A stretch of DNA of 64,000 nucleotides, taken from positions 59,741,312 through 59,805,311 of the forward strand of contig CM057826.1 in the NCBI GenBank assembly GCA_030068075.1, read 5' to 3'. The position numbers and the translations under genes are program-made. How positions within the stretch are numbered: position 1 is the first letter of the stretch; each line of letters begins with the position of its first letter. Positions 1-13,200 of this stretch are shown one piece after another. The notes under the pieces were generated by a model. That model saw only the letters and a list, made by a program, of their open reading frames with translations. It made no database searches and was not told the DNA's origin. This DNA is from Paguma larvata. Lineage: Eukaryota > Chordata > Mammalia > Carnivora > Viverridae.

Positions 1-81
1 TGGGGCTCGAACTCACAGACTGCGAGACCATGACCCGAGCCGAAGTCGGACGCTCAACCGACTGAGCCACCCAGGCGCCCC
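1..81 (-). mobile_element. CAN-SINE, truncated by window edge
   Basis: The tRNA-derived head of a cat-type SINE in reverse orientation, ending CCACCCAGGCGCCCCT. Its A-rich tail lies before base 1. It sits in the CREBRF intron. Confidence 0.93.
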
Positions 82-1055
82 TCTGATTAATTCTTAATCT
101 GAAGAAAACCTGGTAAAATCCTGAAATTCTAGTTTTTTTTCCAAGATGTGCAGATGTCATTACTTTCTTAGCAGTTATTTCCAGGGGAGTAATTATTTTA
201 GGAGGGAAAGTGGTCATTTTGCTTGGCCAGTGGTGCCCGAGTTTTCCTGGCCACCTTAGGGTTGTATATATCTCGTGTGGGGCCCATCTCCACTCCCCTG
301 CATACCTGGCAGTAGTGATGTGGAGTATACTAAGAGGGACATTCTCTGAGGGTACCTTAGATTCGTAGGTCATTCTGTGTGAGGTCTAACCAACAGTTCT
401 AGCAGCTCAGTGTTAAGTATTTTCTGAAATTCCCCATTAGTAAGGAAAATAACTTCTTAAAAAGCGAAGTAAATGCAAATTGCTTCCAGTAAAGCCTGTG
501 GGAGAATTCCCATTTTTGTACTTTTACAAAAGGGTTATAAGGTCAGAGGTAGGAGTAAAACCACTGCTGCCTCTCAAAATTCTGTCTAGTAGGAGACCAT
601 CATAGAAATGCACACACCTGTCTGTCTGGGAATGTTTTGGATGCATAAATTTTAGGAGAAAGACCTTAAAAATCACAGTGTAGGGTCTTGGTACCATTAT
701 CTAATGGTACATTTGACATTCCTGTAGCTATATTTCATTATTCTCTCAGTGAGAGGCTCTGTGAAAAAGAAGATGTCATATACTAACTTGTAAGACCCAA
801 AAAGAAATATAAGGAGGATGAACAGTGTAGTTACCTGTGTTTATTAATCTCTGGATATTTTTGTGGGTTAGAGATTTCCGTATTAAAAGTTATTTTATAG
901 ACTTGGTCTGTTATTTTTGACATGCCAGTGATGTTTTCAGATGAAATGAATCAAGTGACAAATAGAAGAGATCTTTTTATTTGCTCCTATTGCTATATTG
1001 AAATTTATGGAACTTAAAAAATTGGGGCTGGGGGGGCTTTTTTTTTTTTTTTAAG
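82..1055 (+). other. CREBRF intron, no other feature seen
   Basis: AT-rich intronic sequence upstream of the first exon in the window. I see no clear repeat or exon. It ends with a G-run, a T-run and the AAG acceptor. Confidence 0.7.
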
Positions 1056-1250
1056 GCTATGAAAATGATTCTGTGGAAGACTTGAAGGAGATGACTTCCA
1101 TATCCTCTCGGAAGAGAGGTAAAAGAAGGTACTTCTGGGAGTATAGTGAACAGCTCACACCATCACAGCAAGAGAGGATGCTAAGGCCATCTGAATGGAA
1201 CCGAGACACCTTGCCAAGTAACATGTATCAGAAAAATGGCTTACATCATG
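1056..1250 (+). CDS. CREBRF: CREBRF coding exon (residues about 408-473)
   Basis: The acceptor is a T-run ending AAG at 1055 and the donor is GTAAGA at 1251. The exon is 195 bases: two bases finish a Gly codon, 64 codons follow, and one base begins the next Gly. It encodes the segment from YENDSVEDL to NGLHH, with the basic cluster RKRGKRR. Arg457 is codon CGA at 1202-1204. In human some Pacific-islander alleles have Gln here; this genome has the ancestral Arg. Confidence 0.97.
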
Positions 1251-4200
1251 GTAAGAGGGAATTACAGTCAAACATTTTGTGTCACTTTATTTTTTTTTTT
1301 TCTGTTTTTATGTATTTATTTTGAGAGAAAGAGCACACAGAGGAGGGGCAGAGAGGGAGAGAGAGAGACTTCTAAGGAGGCTCCATGCTCAGTGTGGAGC
1401 CCAACGTGGGACTTGATTTCACAACCAGGAGATCATGACCTGGACTGAAACGAAGAGCCGGATGCTTCGGAGCCACCCAGGCGCCCCTCGTGTCACTTTA
1501 GAGGTCATAAAGCATAATGCTTGCTAAGCGTACCTGCGTATTCAGCCATTCTCAGCAAGGTGGAGATATATCTGCAGAGACCCTCACCAGTAGCCTTTAC
1601 CGGTTGTGACAGCTGTCACCTAAACAGGGAGGAAGGCCTGTGCAGAAACGATTTCTAGTCATTCCCTATTCTATTTATCCTGCCCAGGAAATGACCAAGG
1701 GGCTGCTGATTCCTGACCTACCACAGTCGCTATAAACCAGAAGCGCTGGGGAGAAAGGGAATGGGCCTCCAGCGTCTTTCTCTTCCACTCTCATCCAGTC
1801 TCCAGGCTGAACTGTAGACCGCGAGATCGGACTCAAAATGGTGAAAGGAAGGGGTGCCTTGCTGGCTCAGTTGGTAGAGCGTGCAACTCTTGATCTCAGA
1901 GTCTTGAGGTTAAGTCCCACGTTGGGTGTGGAGCCTATTTAAAAAAAAAAATGGAGGTGGGAAAAAAAGAAAGGGAATAGTTGTAGAGAAAAGCACTGGA
2001 GAGAGAAGAGTCGAATAGTGGGAGTCGAGAGAAACTTGTAATCTTAGGCAGGCCAAATTTCCAATTGTGGGCCAAGGAAGATGTAGTTAAGTAGAATTTC
2101 TTCTTTTATTCGCTATGATCCAAAATCTGTACTGAAAAGGAGGGAGGGCACTAGTAAGTTTGGCACTTAATGAACAGTTTTAGTAATCTCTCATGCTACG
2201 GATTTATGTTGCTAAGCAATTTTGACACAGGAATTATATCAAAAGTGTATCTGTGCCTTTTCCACTGGCACTTAGGCTGTATTCTACTGTTTCTCAGTGA
2301 ATAAGACCTAGTTTTGGCCTTCAGATCAGTTTTCTACCAGAAATGAAAAGACAGGTTCACTAATTAGCTCTAGGTAGCATGAGTACTAGGAAAGTTGTTT
2401 TGCGCATTGTAGTTCAGTGGACAGGGCCATCACTCTTGCCTGCAGTGAAAGGGCAAGACCCCTGAGTCTTCTGTAATGTTACTTATCAGACTAACCAAGG
2501 AAGAGCTTTCAAAAAAGGCAGTCTTGATTTGCTGGCCAATTTTTATTGGAGTCCAGCAACAGGGTAGACCTGTCTGAGGAATTTTCAGTCATAGCATCAA
2601 AGCATCTTGGTCTCAGTAAAACCTCCAGACTCTTTTCCAAGTGTACATACTACCCCAGCCCTGATTTCTGGGCACGGTGAGCTTTCACTCCAGTCCTGAG
2701 GTTTGAGATGCTTATTACCACCGTGCATATAACTGAGATTCTGTCATGCCAGGGCTAGAAGCTCTAAGGTGGATAAGGACTCGGCAAAGACTGTCACTGT
2801 GCCATGTTGCCCCCATCTCTCGTAGTTACAGGGTGGGGAGGAGAGGCGGCTAGCCCCTTTAGCGTAGGCTGTTAACATGCTGAGACTTCTGAAACATGCC
2901 AAGACCGCTAAAAAAGAAAAAAGGGGGAGAGAGAAATGTGGTTCTAAAATATGGCTGTAGAATGTATCTTTTGTTAAAAAAAAATGATCTACCTTAAATT
3001 TGTTTATACCATCTATAGGAAAATATGCAGTCAAAAAGTCACGGAGAACTGATGTAGAAGACCTGACTCCAAATCCTAAGAAACTGCTCCAGATAGGCAA
3101 CGAGCTACGGAAACTGAATAAGGTGATTAGTGACCTGACTCCAGTCAGTGAGCTCCCCTTAACAGCCCGGCCAAGGTCAAGGAAGGAGAAAAATAAGCTG
3201 GCTTCCAGGTAAGTGATAATCATGTTCCCCTGTGTGAATGAAGTCTAGGCGATGAGGTTAGATTTTCAGTGAGCTTTTATGCATGGCCATCGACCTTTTA
3301 TTTAGATATATGCTTTTATAAATACTACCATGAGAGTATTATAATTTTTCCTTTGAAAATAAAAGATGGTATTTATGCTTCGTATATGCTTCAGAATACC
3401 AAAAGATGGTATTATACTTTTAAAGGGGAGAGGTGAAGGGACTCCAGTGTATTATATTACAACAAGGAAACATTTTATCCTAATTTTATTTTTTGTTTGT
3501 TTTGTGGAAGTCAAATTTTTTACTCGGATATAATTTACTTGAGGTAAAATATATCCCTTTTAATGTACATTTTAAGGGTTTTTACAAATGTACCCAATCA
3601 TATAAACACCACCACAGTCAAGATAATGAGTATTTTTCATCACCTTAAAAAATTTTCTCATACCTCCTTGTAAAGTGAACACCTTCTCCCACCCCTAATT
3701 CCTCACAACCACTAATCTATTTTCTGTCCCCACAGTTTTGCCTTTTCTAGAATGTCCTATAGATAGAATCATATGAAGCCTTTTGAATCTTGCTTCTTTG
3801 ATTTAACGTGATGAATTTGAGATTCATCCATGTTATCGAGTGGATGTAATAGTTTGTTTCTTTTTATTGCCGAGTAGTATTCCTTTGTAGGGATATACCG
3901 TAGTTTACTCATTCTCTAATTGAAGGACATTTGGGTTGTTTCTGTTTCTTGCCAAGGATGAATAAAACTACCATAAACGTTCACTTGCAGGTGTCTATGT
4001 GAACATAAGTTTACATTTCTCTCTATATGTGTAACTTCATAAGACATTGCCAAAGTATTTCGGAAGTAATAAAGTAAATTTTTTAAAAATTACTTGTTTT
4101 CAAAATAGCGGTAAGTAGTGTTTACATCCCAGTTAGCAACGTATGATAGTTCCACTTACTTTACATTCTCTTGGTATTGTCAGTTTTTGTTTGTTTCTTT

Positions 4201-7200
4201 TAGCGTACTGATCATAGCTTTATTTTTGGATGTGTGCTAAAATTTTTAAAAAATCAGTTTGGATTAATGATTGTGCTGTGTGTCTTTTGGAAACTGAGTT
4301 TCTTGATATAAACATCAATAGGCAGTGATTTTTGGTTGCTATTAGAAAATGTTTGACAGCAGCAAAAAAGAAGTATATTCTGAATGTTCACTTAAAAAAA
4401 AGTGAACTAATTGCTCCTTCCTTTCACAGGGCTTGTCGGTTAAAGAAAAAAGCCCAGTATGAAGCTAATAAAGTGAAATTATGGGGCCTCAACACAGAAT
4501 ATGGTAAACCTAAACTTTTAAGAATTTAATTAACCTCCTGTTATTTTGCCGACCACTCTCTTTTTCTTCGGTTTTGTTATTTGCTTTCCCTGTATTCTGC
4601 CAAGTTGTAGGCCAGCCTCCTTTTTGTTCATTCATTCAGTAAGCTACATACTCACTCTTACTCATTCATGTTCTCCTTTTAGTGAGTGTATCTGTGGCTC
4701 CCCGTGCCAAAGCTCCTCTCTGCCCTAAAGAGCTTGTGCGCTTGTGCCCACAATAATCTCCTACTTCCATTTTACAATTGTATTGCTGGGTTAGCCAGTT
4801 TTATTGACTAATGTCTATTTGAGCGGATAATTGAAATTTGTGTTTTACAAATTGGACGGCTCCTTAGAATCATCTGGGTGACATGTTAAGATATAGGTTC
4901 CTAGGCTTCTCCCCAGATCCAGTGAATTGGAGTCTGTGCCAGAAGAACCCAGGAGTCCATATTTTTAACACTACTCCAGATTACTCCAGGCAGCTCTCTT
5001 AGCACATATTTGGGAACTGTTGGCTTAGCTCAGTGCCGCCCAGTCTTTTACAACATGGCACATGTAAAAAATTATCATCTCTAAGACATCCCTGGAATAT
5101 AACAGAGTAGGCTGCTCCTGGGAGGGGAGGCCCCCTGTGGGCTGAGAGGATTATCATCTAAAACACCTGGAACCCTTTTACAGCACTCTAGAGGTTTGGA
5201 TCTGGTTTCGATCTTCTTAGTAAGAACCATTCTTCCCTTCTTTCTTGCTTTGTTACTTTTCCTTAAAGCCCGGTATCATAAGAGTTTGTGTGTTCTTTTT
5301 GCCTCTAAAATTATGTTCTTCATTGGACAGCTCTTGGGCTAAGTTGTATCTGAAAGTGGCTCAGTGGCAATTTTTTGTTTCCAGAGATTTTCCGAAGTCC
5401 AGCATAATGTCTGGCACCTAGGTGCTCAGTAAACTTTGTGCAGTTTTCTTAATCCTTATCTTGATTATCTTGTTTCCACTTGTGAGGGCAGAAAGAGGAC
5501 TTCCTACTGTGAAGTTTACAACTTGTGAAATGAGCTGATGGTTTTATTTATTAATGGCCACTCAGGAACTCTCATCAGATAAATGAATTAGGTAAAACAA
5601 TAGTTGGTTTGCTAGAAAGGAAATCTACCCATTTTCCTATTACTCTTTCTTGCTGTTAAAGCATTCTGACCTTGAACTTTGTGAGTATATATACACATAA
5701 TTATTACAGTACAATAGGCATTCATATTTCATTTTGGAACCCAGATGACTCTCGCTGCAGGGAGATATGATGGGCCATTGCCTTCTGGGTTTGTGTTTCC
5801 TTGGACCCTTGTAGGCATCTATCTGTGTGTTGTTCAGTTTATGTATTTAACCGTAAGTATATCTGTGTGGCTGTATATTTGTGCATTTGTATATATGCTA
5901 ATGCACATCCCCACACACATGCTCTGGGTCTGTGAGGTAAATATATTCTGCAGGAGAGAACACCAGGGGGTTTGGTAAGGGCCATTTGGAGGGTTTCTGG
6001 GTGTGTTCTATCTCAGATTGATTTTCAATAGCTGCCTTAAATTTTTCTTGTTTCTAAAGCTAATAACTTAAAGCCTCTGATATTTTCGTGTAGGAAAAGG
6101 CTTGTCGTTAAAAGGTATAATTTTCTTCTCAATTGGTCAGCATGGGGGAAGAGGATCTTCTCATTCATTTATTTCTCTTCCACTTCTGCCTGTCTTCCTT
6201 CTCTTCTCCAGTTTCTAGGAAAGAACAGCCAGCCTTAACTATGGATTAGAAGTCATTTCAGAACCCATGAGATGCTCTCATGTAGTCTGCCATGTGTAGT
6301 TTGAAAATTCTTCGTAGGGCTTCTGGTTCATCTCTCAAGAGAATGGTGCCCTTGATTCCTTGAGACGTTTGTCAGTCTGTTAACTGTTTTGTGGAACACT
6401 TGTTACCCACCACCCACCTATTAGCGGAGTAGTTCCTGGAATTTGTAATTCAAAAATCAGTGACGTTTGAAAAAGAATTTGGGACTTGGGAACTATAGGG
6501 TTGCCAACCTTAAATTAAACTTTATGAAAAATTCACTCCATTATCCCTATCCTTTTTTATTTTATCTGTGTTCTGAAGGTCTTAGTTATTCTGCACAGTA
6601 TATTTTGTACTACATAGAATTAAGCACAGCACAGTACCCTGCCTTCCTCCTCCCTACCCCCTTTATTTTAGGATTCAACAACTTATACCACTTAAGATGT
6701 TAAAATGGAATTCACTTGGCAGTTAGAGGGAAAAGGCTTAACAATATCTAAACACAGGAGTTAATGAATTCATCATCATTTCTGCTAAAGATCAAGCACC
6801 CAAATATAAAAGACCACACTGAGGGGGACATCTCTAAGACATCCCCAGTTGGAAAACGAACCAAGTCATGGAAAACTGAGATAGCCCCAAGAGCTAACAG
6901 AGAGCAAAAAATTTTAATTTTGATGAACTCCCAGTTTGCCAATTTTTCCTTTTATATTTCATACTTTTTTGTGTTCTGAGAAACTTAGCCAACAGCAAAA
7001 TGCAAATATTTTCTTGTGTGTTTTCTCCTAGCATTCATATAGTTTTAGGGTCTGCACTTAGGTTTATGGTCCACTTTAGGTTAATTTTTATTTATGGTGT
7101 GGGGTGAGAATTGATGTTCATTTTTATCCATATGAATATTCAGTTGGTAAGCACCGTTCATTAAAAAGCCTTTCCTTTTCCCATTCATTTGTTTTTTTCA

Positions 7201-10200
7201 CCTTTGTCAGATCAGTTGACCGTATATGTGCAAGTCTACTTCTGGACTCTGTATTCTGTTCCATTGAGTATGTGTCTACCTTTATGTGGATACAAACTAT
7301 TTTGGTTTCTGTAATTTTATAAGTCCTCGTTAATCCTACAATTTTGTTCTTTCAAAACTATGTTGGCTATTCTGTGTCATTTACATGACCATATAAATTT
7401 TGGATCACTTTTTACACAAAAGCTTACTGAAATTGTGATTGGGATTGCTTTCAATCAATTTGGAGAGAACTATCATCTTAACAAAATGGAGTCTTCTAAT
7501 CCATGAACTTGGTATCTCCATTTTTTAGGTCTTCTTTAATTTCTTTGTGCCTTGTTTTATACCTTTCAGTGTAGAATGTGTAACAGCTTTTGTTAGATCT
7601 ATTACTGGCTACTTAATGTTTTTTGGTGCTCTGTAAATGGAAGCATTTTTGAAATTTTTATTTTCTATTTGTAATGTTTATTTATTTTTACTTTTGAGAG
7701 AGAGAGAGACAGAGTGTGAGCAGGGGAGGGGCAGAGAGAGAGGGAGACACAGAATCCGAAGCAGGCTCCAGGCTCTGAGCTGTCAGCACAGAGCCTGTTT
7801 TGGGGCTTGAACTCACAAACCATGAGATCATGACCGGAACCAAAATTGAACACTTAACCGACTGAGTCACCCAGGCACCCCTAATTTTTTTTTAATATTT
7901 ATTTTTGAGAGAGAGACAGAGCATGAATGGGGGAGGGCCAGAGACAGATCCACACAGAATCCAAAGGAGGCCCCAGGCTCTGAGCTGTCAGCACAGAGCC
8001 CAAGGCAAGGCTCAAACTCATGAACCGTGAGATTGTGACCTGAGCTGACGTTGGCCACTTAACTGAGCCACCCAGGTGCTCCTGAAGTTTTATTTTTAAA
8101 ACTCTTTGCTGCTAATACATAAAATGGATTTTTGTGTTTTATTCTTGTACCTTGTCATCGTGCTAAATTTGTTTATTAGTTTCAGTGGTAGGTACGTAGA
8201 TGCCCTGGGATTTTCTGTTTAAGTAGTTAGCATCTGCAAGTAAGGATGGCTTTATTTTTTCTTTCCTGTTATTACTATTTTTTTAATGTTTAGTTTTGAG
8301 AGAGAGAAAATGAAAGCAGGGTAGGGGCAGAGAGAGAGGGGGACAGAGGATCTGGAGTGGGCCACACTGATAGTAGTGAGCCCGATGTAGGGCTCGAACT
8401 CATGAACTGTCAGACCATGACTTGAGCCAAAACCAGGAGCCAGATGCTTAACTGACTGAGTCACCCAGGCACCCCTGTTTTTTCTTTTCTGATATTTACG
8501 CCTTTCATTTCTTTTTCTCACCTTATTGCAATATCTATTGGATATATATTGGATAGACATGGTGATTGTCTTGTTTGCAATCTCAAGGAGGGGAACCTTT
8601 CACCTTAAAGTATGATGTTGGTGGTAGACTTTTTTGTAAGATGAGATACCCTGTATCACTTTAACTAAGTTCTCTTCTTTTCCTAGTTTCTTTTATCTTG
8701 AATGGGTGTTGAATATCGTCATATGCTCTTTTTTGCATCTATTGGAACAGTCATGTTGTTCTCCTTTATTCTGGTAATATATCACATAGTTACCTCTTAA
8801 TATGTTGAATTACATTAATTGATTTTTGATTATTAAACCAACCTTGCATTCTTAGAATAAACTCTACTTGGTTATGATTTAGTTTCCTTTTTATATTAGA
8901 ATCTATTGCAAATATTCTGTAAGATTCTATTCTAAAACTTTAAGTTGGATTCTGTTGCTAATACTTTGTTAAGAATTTGTGTCTCTGTATTCAAGAGGGA
9001 TATTGGACCGTAATTTTTTTTTTCGTAATGTCTTTGTCAGGTTTTGGTATTTGGGCTATTTTGGCTTTATGGGATAAATTAGACCATGATCTTTCTTCCA
9101 CTTTTTTGAAAAGTTTGATAAGATCAATTTTATTTCTTCATTGTATATTTGATATAATTTTCCCTTAACACTCTGGGAATAAATTTTGGATAAATTAATT
9201 CTTTTACTAGAAATAGGCTGTTAAGATTTTTCATTTCTTCTTGTGTCAGTTTTGTTAAGTTGCATTTTCAAGAAATGTGACCATTTTTTACCAAATTGTT
9301 GAATTTGTTGGCATAGCATTTCCTTATTATTCTTTCAATGGCTCTAGAGTCTTAAGTGATAATCCCGTTTTCATTCTAGATAGAGGTGATTGATCTGTTT
9401 AACTGGGGTTGGGGTGGGACTGGATATCAATTTTGTTGATCTTTTTGAGGAACCACTTTGGGCTTTGTTAACTTTCTCCATTGTATGTTTGTATTGTTTT
9501 ATTGATTTCTGCCTTTTTTTATTTCCCTCCTTCTACTTACTTTGGGTTAACTCTCTTTCTTTCTTTTTTAAAAAGCTTCTTATGGTGGGGATATTTGTTT
9601 TTAAAATTTTGTCTTTGGAGGATTTGAAGGACTTCATTTGATTTTTTTAATAAACATTTACTAAGGTGTATATGATTTGATAATACAGGCACTATCATAG
9701 GTCTTAAAGCTATGAAGACAAAGCAAGGCAAGTTGCTTATAGGATAATAGACATTGATACATGTCTACAATGTGTTATCAAAAGTGGCATATCATTTGAA
9801 ATTAGTCCCTTTGGATAAGAAAGCTTATAACCATTATTATTTAATATTTTCTTACATATTTTCCAATTTTTAACCAAATAACTGTTATTACATTAAAAAA
9901 GTAAATTCTTCCATGTTAGTGCCATGTTCCAAGTATCTTGTTCTGTCTTACAGATAATTTATTGTTTGTAATCAACTCCATCAAGCAAGAGATTGTAAAC
10001 CGAGTACAGAATCCAAGAGAGGAGAGAGGACCCAACATGGGGCAGAAGCTTGAAATGCTCATTAAAGATACGCTTGGTAAGAAGAATCTTGGATAAATTA
10101 ATAACAGTAACATGTAGTGTAAGATATATGATTTAAGGAGATATTAAAATTTCTTTTAAGGAAAAACTCAAATGCTCTTATTGTAATTACTTTTCTTTAT

Positions 10201-13200
10201 GAGTTGTTTTGTCTTTTGAGATTTTGCATTCATAAACATGTATCGCTAGTTACTACAAGTTGTTATTTAGACTTCATTACTGAACTGTTTTAACACTTAG
10301 GAAAGATGATATTTAAGCAACTTTACCTTTTGTAAGGAAAGGAAAGATCCCCGAGCTGTCAAGCCTGTCATTTATACTTTGGTGGAGGTTCTTACCTATA
10401 CATTTCCTCAGTAATACATTTCATAGGGTTCTAGTAAACTTAGTTGTCTGGTTTTCCCTGAACAGTGTACAACATGGGGCGGAGCAGAGAGGCAGGCATC
10501 CAGAAGTCAAGCAGAGGAATACCTGCTGAGGAAAGAGGGAGTTACTAGAGACATGAGAGCTCCTGAGGCGCTGGAGCTTGGCTCCCACAGGAGTGGACGT
10601 AGCCTCCCAAGGACTTTGCAGCATAGTGCAGTCCTTGAGAACCCTGATGCATCATAAAACTGGTTCAGCTGTTTTATATATTCTTTAACAATATTTATTC
10701 TAGGATGGTCTTTTAAAAACTGGTTCTTATGTAGTCATTATATAGAGTGCCATACTTCAACTATCTGAGAATTTTCTTCCAGTTCATTTTTCTCCAGGGT
10801 GCTGATTGTGTATTGAATCAGGTCACTCAAAAGAATTAGAGCTTATTTTTTTTTAAGTTTATTTATTTTGAGAGAAAGAGAGAGAAAGAGAGAGAGAGCA
10901 AGCAGGGGAGGGGCAGAGAGAGAGAGAGAGGAAGAGAGAGAATCCCAAGCAGGCTCTGCACTGTCAGGGTGGAGTCCAGCATGTGGCTTGAACTCACAAA
11001 CTGTGAGACCGTGGCCTGAGCCGAAACCAAGAGCTGGCTGCTTAACCGACTGAGCCACCCAGGTGCCCCTAGAGCTTACTTTTTAATAATTATTTAATTA
11101 TTAAATTGAGTTCTATTGTAACAAACACTAATAAATCATTCAATTTTCTTAAAAAATGTAAATATCTTGGAATTTTTTTACATTTCTGTTAAGACACTTT
11201 TTCTTACTTCTAGTTACTAGAAATTCATTCATCAAAAGTTTTTTCAGTGCTTCCTCTATGCCCATTATGGGGGAATACAGGGATGAATAACAGACTTGGT
11301 CACTATTCCTATGAAGCTTATAGTCTAAAAATGGAAGACAAAGAATAAACAAAAAAACAATAACAAATTGTGGCAATCACTGGGAAACAAATTGTGGCAA
11401 TTGCTGTGAAGAAATCAAGATGTTTTGATGGAGTTTAGTGAGCAACAGTTTATTTGCTTATTTTTTAAAATATAATTTATTGTCAAATTAGCTAACATAC
11501 AGAGTATAAAATGTGCTCTTGGTTTTTAGGATAGATTCCTGTGATTCATCAAACAGTTTATTTCTATTTATATAGATATACTTCTCACAGCTACCAAAAC
11601 AATTACATTTTCTTTAATTAAAAATAAATTCACGTTGAATGTTTCCACGCATGTGCCCATAATGCATGTTTGTTTTCCTAAACAACCAGTTACTTTTTAC
11701 CTCATGTAGATTAATTCAGTATGCAAATAGGAAGTCCTGGTGAATTTGCTTGACTTTTTCTTCAAACAGATTGATGTTATTTTAATATTTTGTGTATTCT
11801 TTCAGTGCATTTCTGTCTTTAATGTTCTTTAAAATAAGTTTCAGTTCCTTTATTAGGTAGAGGGAGGAACTTAATATTACAAGTAAAGATTCTTTTTACC
11901 TTTTCAGTTTTTAATTTAAAGACCTTCTATGTTGATAAGTTTGTATATTCTCTTTACATCTAAAAGGTCTGTTTCAAATTCCTTGACTCACCTTTTCTTT
12001 CCTTTAAAAAAATTTTTTTTGATGTTTATTATTTTTGAGGGAGAGAGCACGAGCAGGGGAGGGGCAGAAGGAGAGGGAGACACAGACTCTAAAGAAGGCT
12101 TCAGGCTCTGAGCCATCAGCACAGAGCGCCATGTGGGCCTCATACTCATTAACCTCCAGATCATGACCTGAGCCGAAGTCGGATGTTTAACTGACTGAGC
12201 CACCCAGGTGCCCCTTTCCTTGAGTATTTGAATATGTTTCTCCATTTTTCTTTTGGCATAAAATGTTTCCGTGAAAAATCTAATAATTGCCCATTTTTTT
12301 TTTCTTAAAGGTGATTTGCTTTTTTTTTTTTAGATGTTTGTTTTATTTTAGAGAGAGACCCCGACTGGAGGAGGAGACAGAGGATCTAAAGTGGGCTCCA
12401 CACTGACAGCAGTGAGCCCAACACGGGCTTGAACTCCTAAACCCATGAGATATGACTTGAGCCAAAGTCAGACGCTAAACCAGCTGAGCCACCCAGGCAC
12501 CCCTTTCTTATTCTTTAAATGGCAGTAATTTCACTAGACTTTGTCTTGGAGTTGGTCGTTTTAGGTTGATGTTGTCATGTACGTGTACTGTGCTCTTTCA
12601 GTATGTAGTTTCAAATCTTTTTACTGTTTGACCTGTACTGTTGACCTTGCTTTGTTTTGTTGTTGTTGTTGTTTGTGGGTTGGATCTTCTTTGCCTGTCT
12701 TCTATATTGTCTGAGGTATATTTAGTTTTTATCAATTTTTTGTCTCAATTTCTTTTTTATTTTTAAATTGTTTCTTCTTTGCACCTCTGTGTCTCTTAAA
12801 AGCATTATTGTTGTGTTTATTTGCTACTCTTGTAGGTTTTTAAGTTTTTTCTTAATTTCAGAATTAATTTTTCTTCCAATTATTTTCCAAGTTCTTTCAC
12901 CTTATTTCTGAGTTTTCCTATTTCTGATTTATGTTGTTATTTCATGTAACATTTTCTCTAATGTGTTTTAGTTAATTTTGAAATTCATTGAGTTTATTCT
13001 GAAATAATAGTAGGTTCTGACCATTTGGGATAATAATAGAGGATACGGTCATTTTGTGGGCATATCTTTTAGATACACTTTCATTGTTTATAGGAACATT
13101 CTTCTCTTTTTTTCTTGCAGTACCTTTTTATGAGATTTTTGACCTTGATATTTTTCTATTCATTTGGATGTGAATTTGTTTTTTTTGAACTTTGAAAGAA

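Larger units (their letters stand above)
4504..9953 (+). other. CREBRF intron (5.4 kb)
   Basis: Spans the donor at 4504 to the acceptor at 9953. Contents in order: unique sequence, a MER5-like fragment (4860-5030), unique sequence to about 7000, an antisense L1 ORF2 relic carrying three SINEs (7040-9600), an L2-like fragment, then unique sequence. Within 5031-7039 I see no repeat or exon. Confidence 0.7.

Noticed and set aside
1..81. tRNA-Lys-like sequence heads
   Set aside because: They are SINE promoter parts with degraded stem pairs, not tRNA genes.
2744..3223. Minus-strand frame of 159 residues across a CREBRF exon
   Set aside because: It is the antisense shadow of a well-supported exon.
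7665..8058. Frames with repeated [16 protein letters not shown] peptides, recurring at several places
   Set aside because: These are translations of the CAN-SINE itself, seen at nearly every copy.
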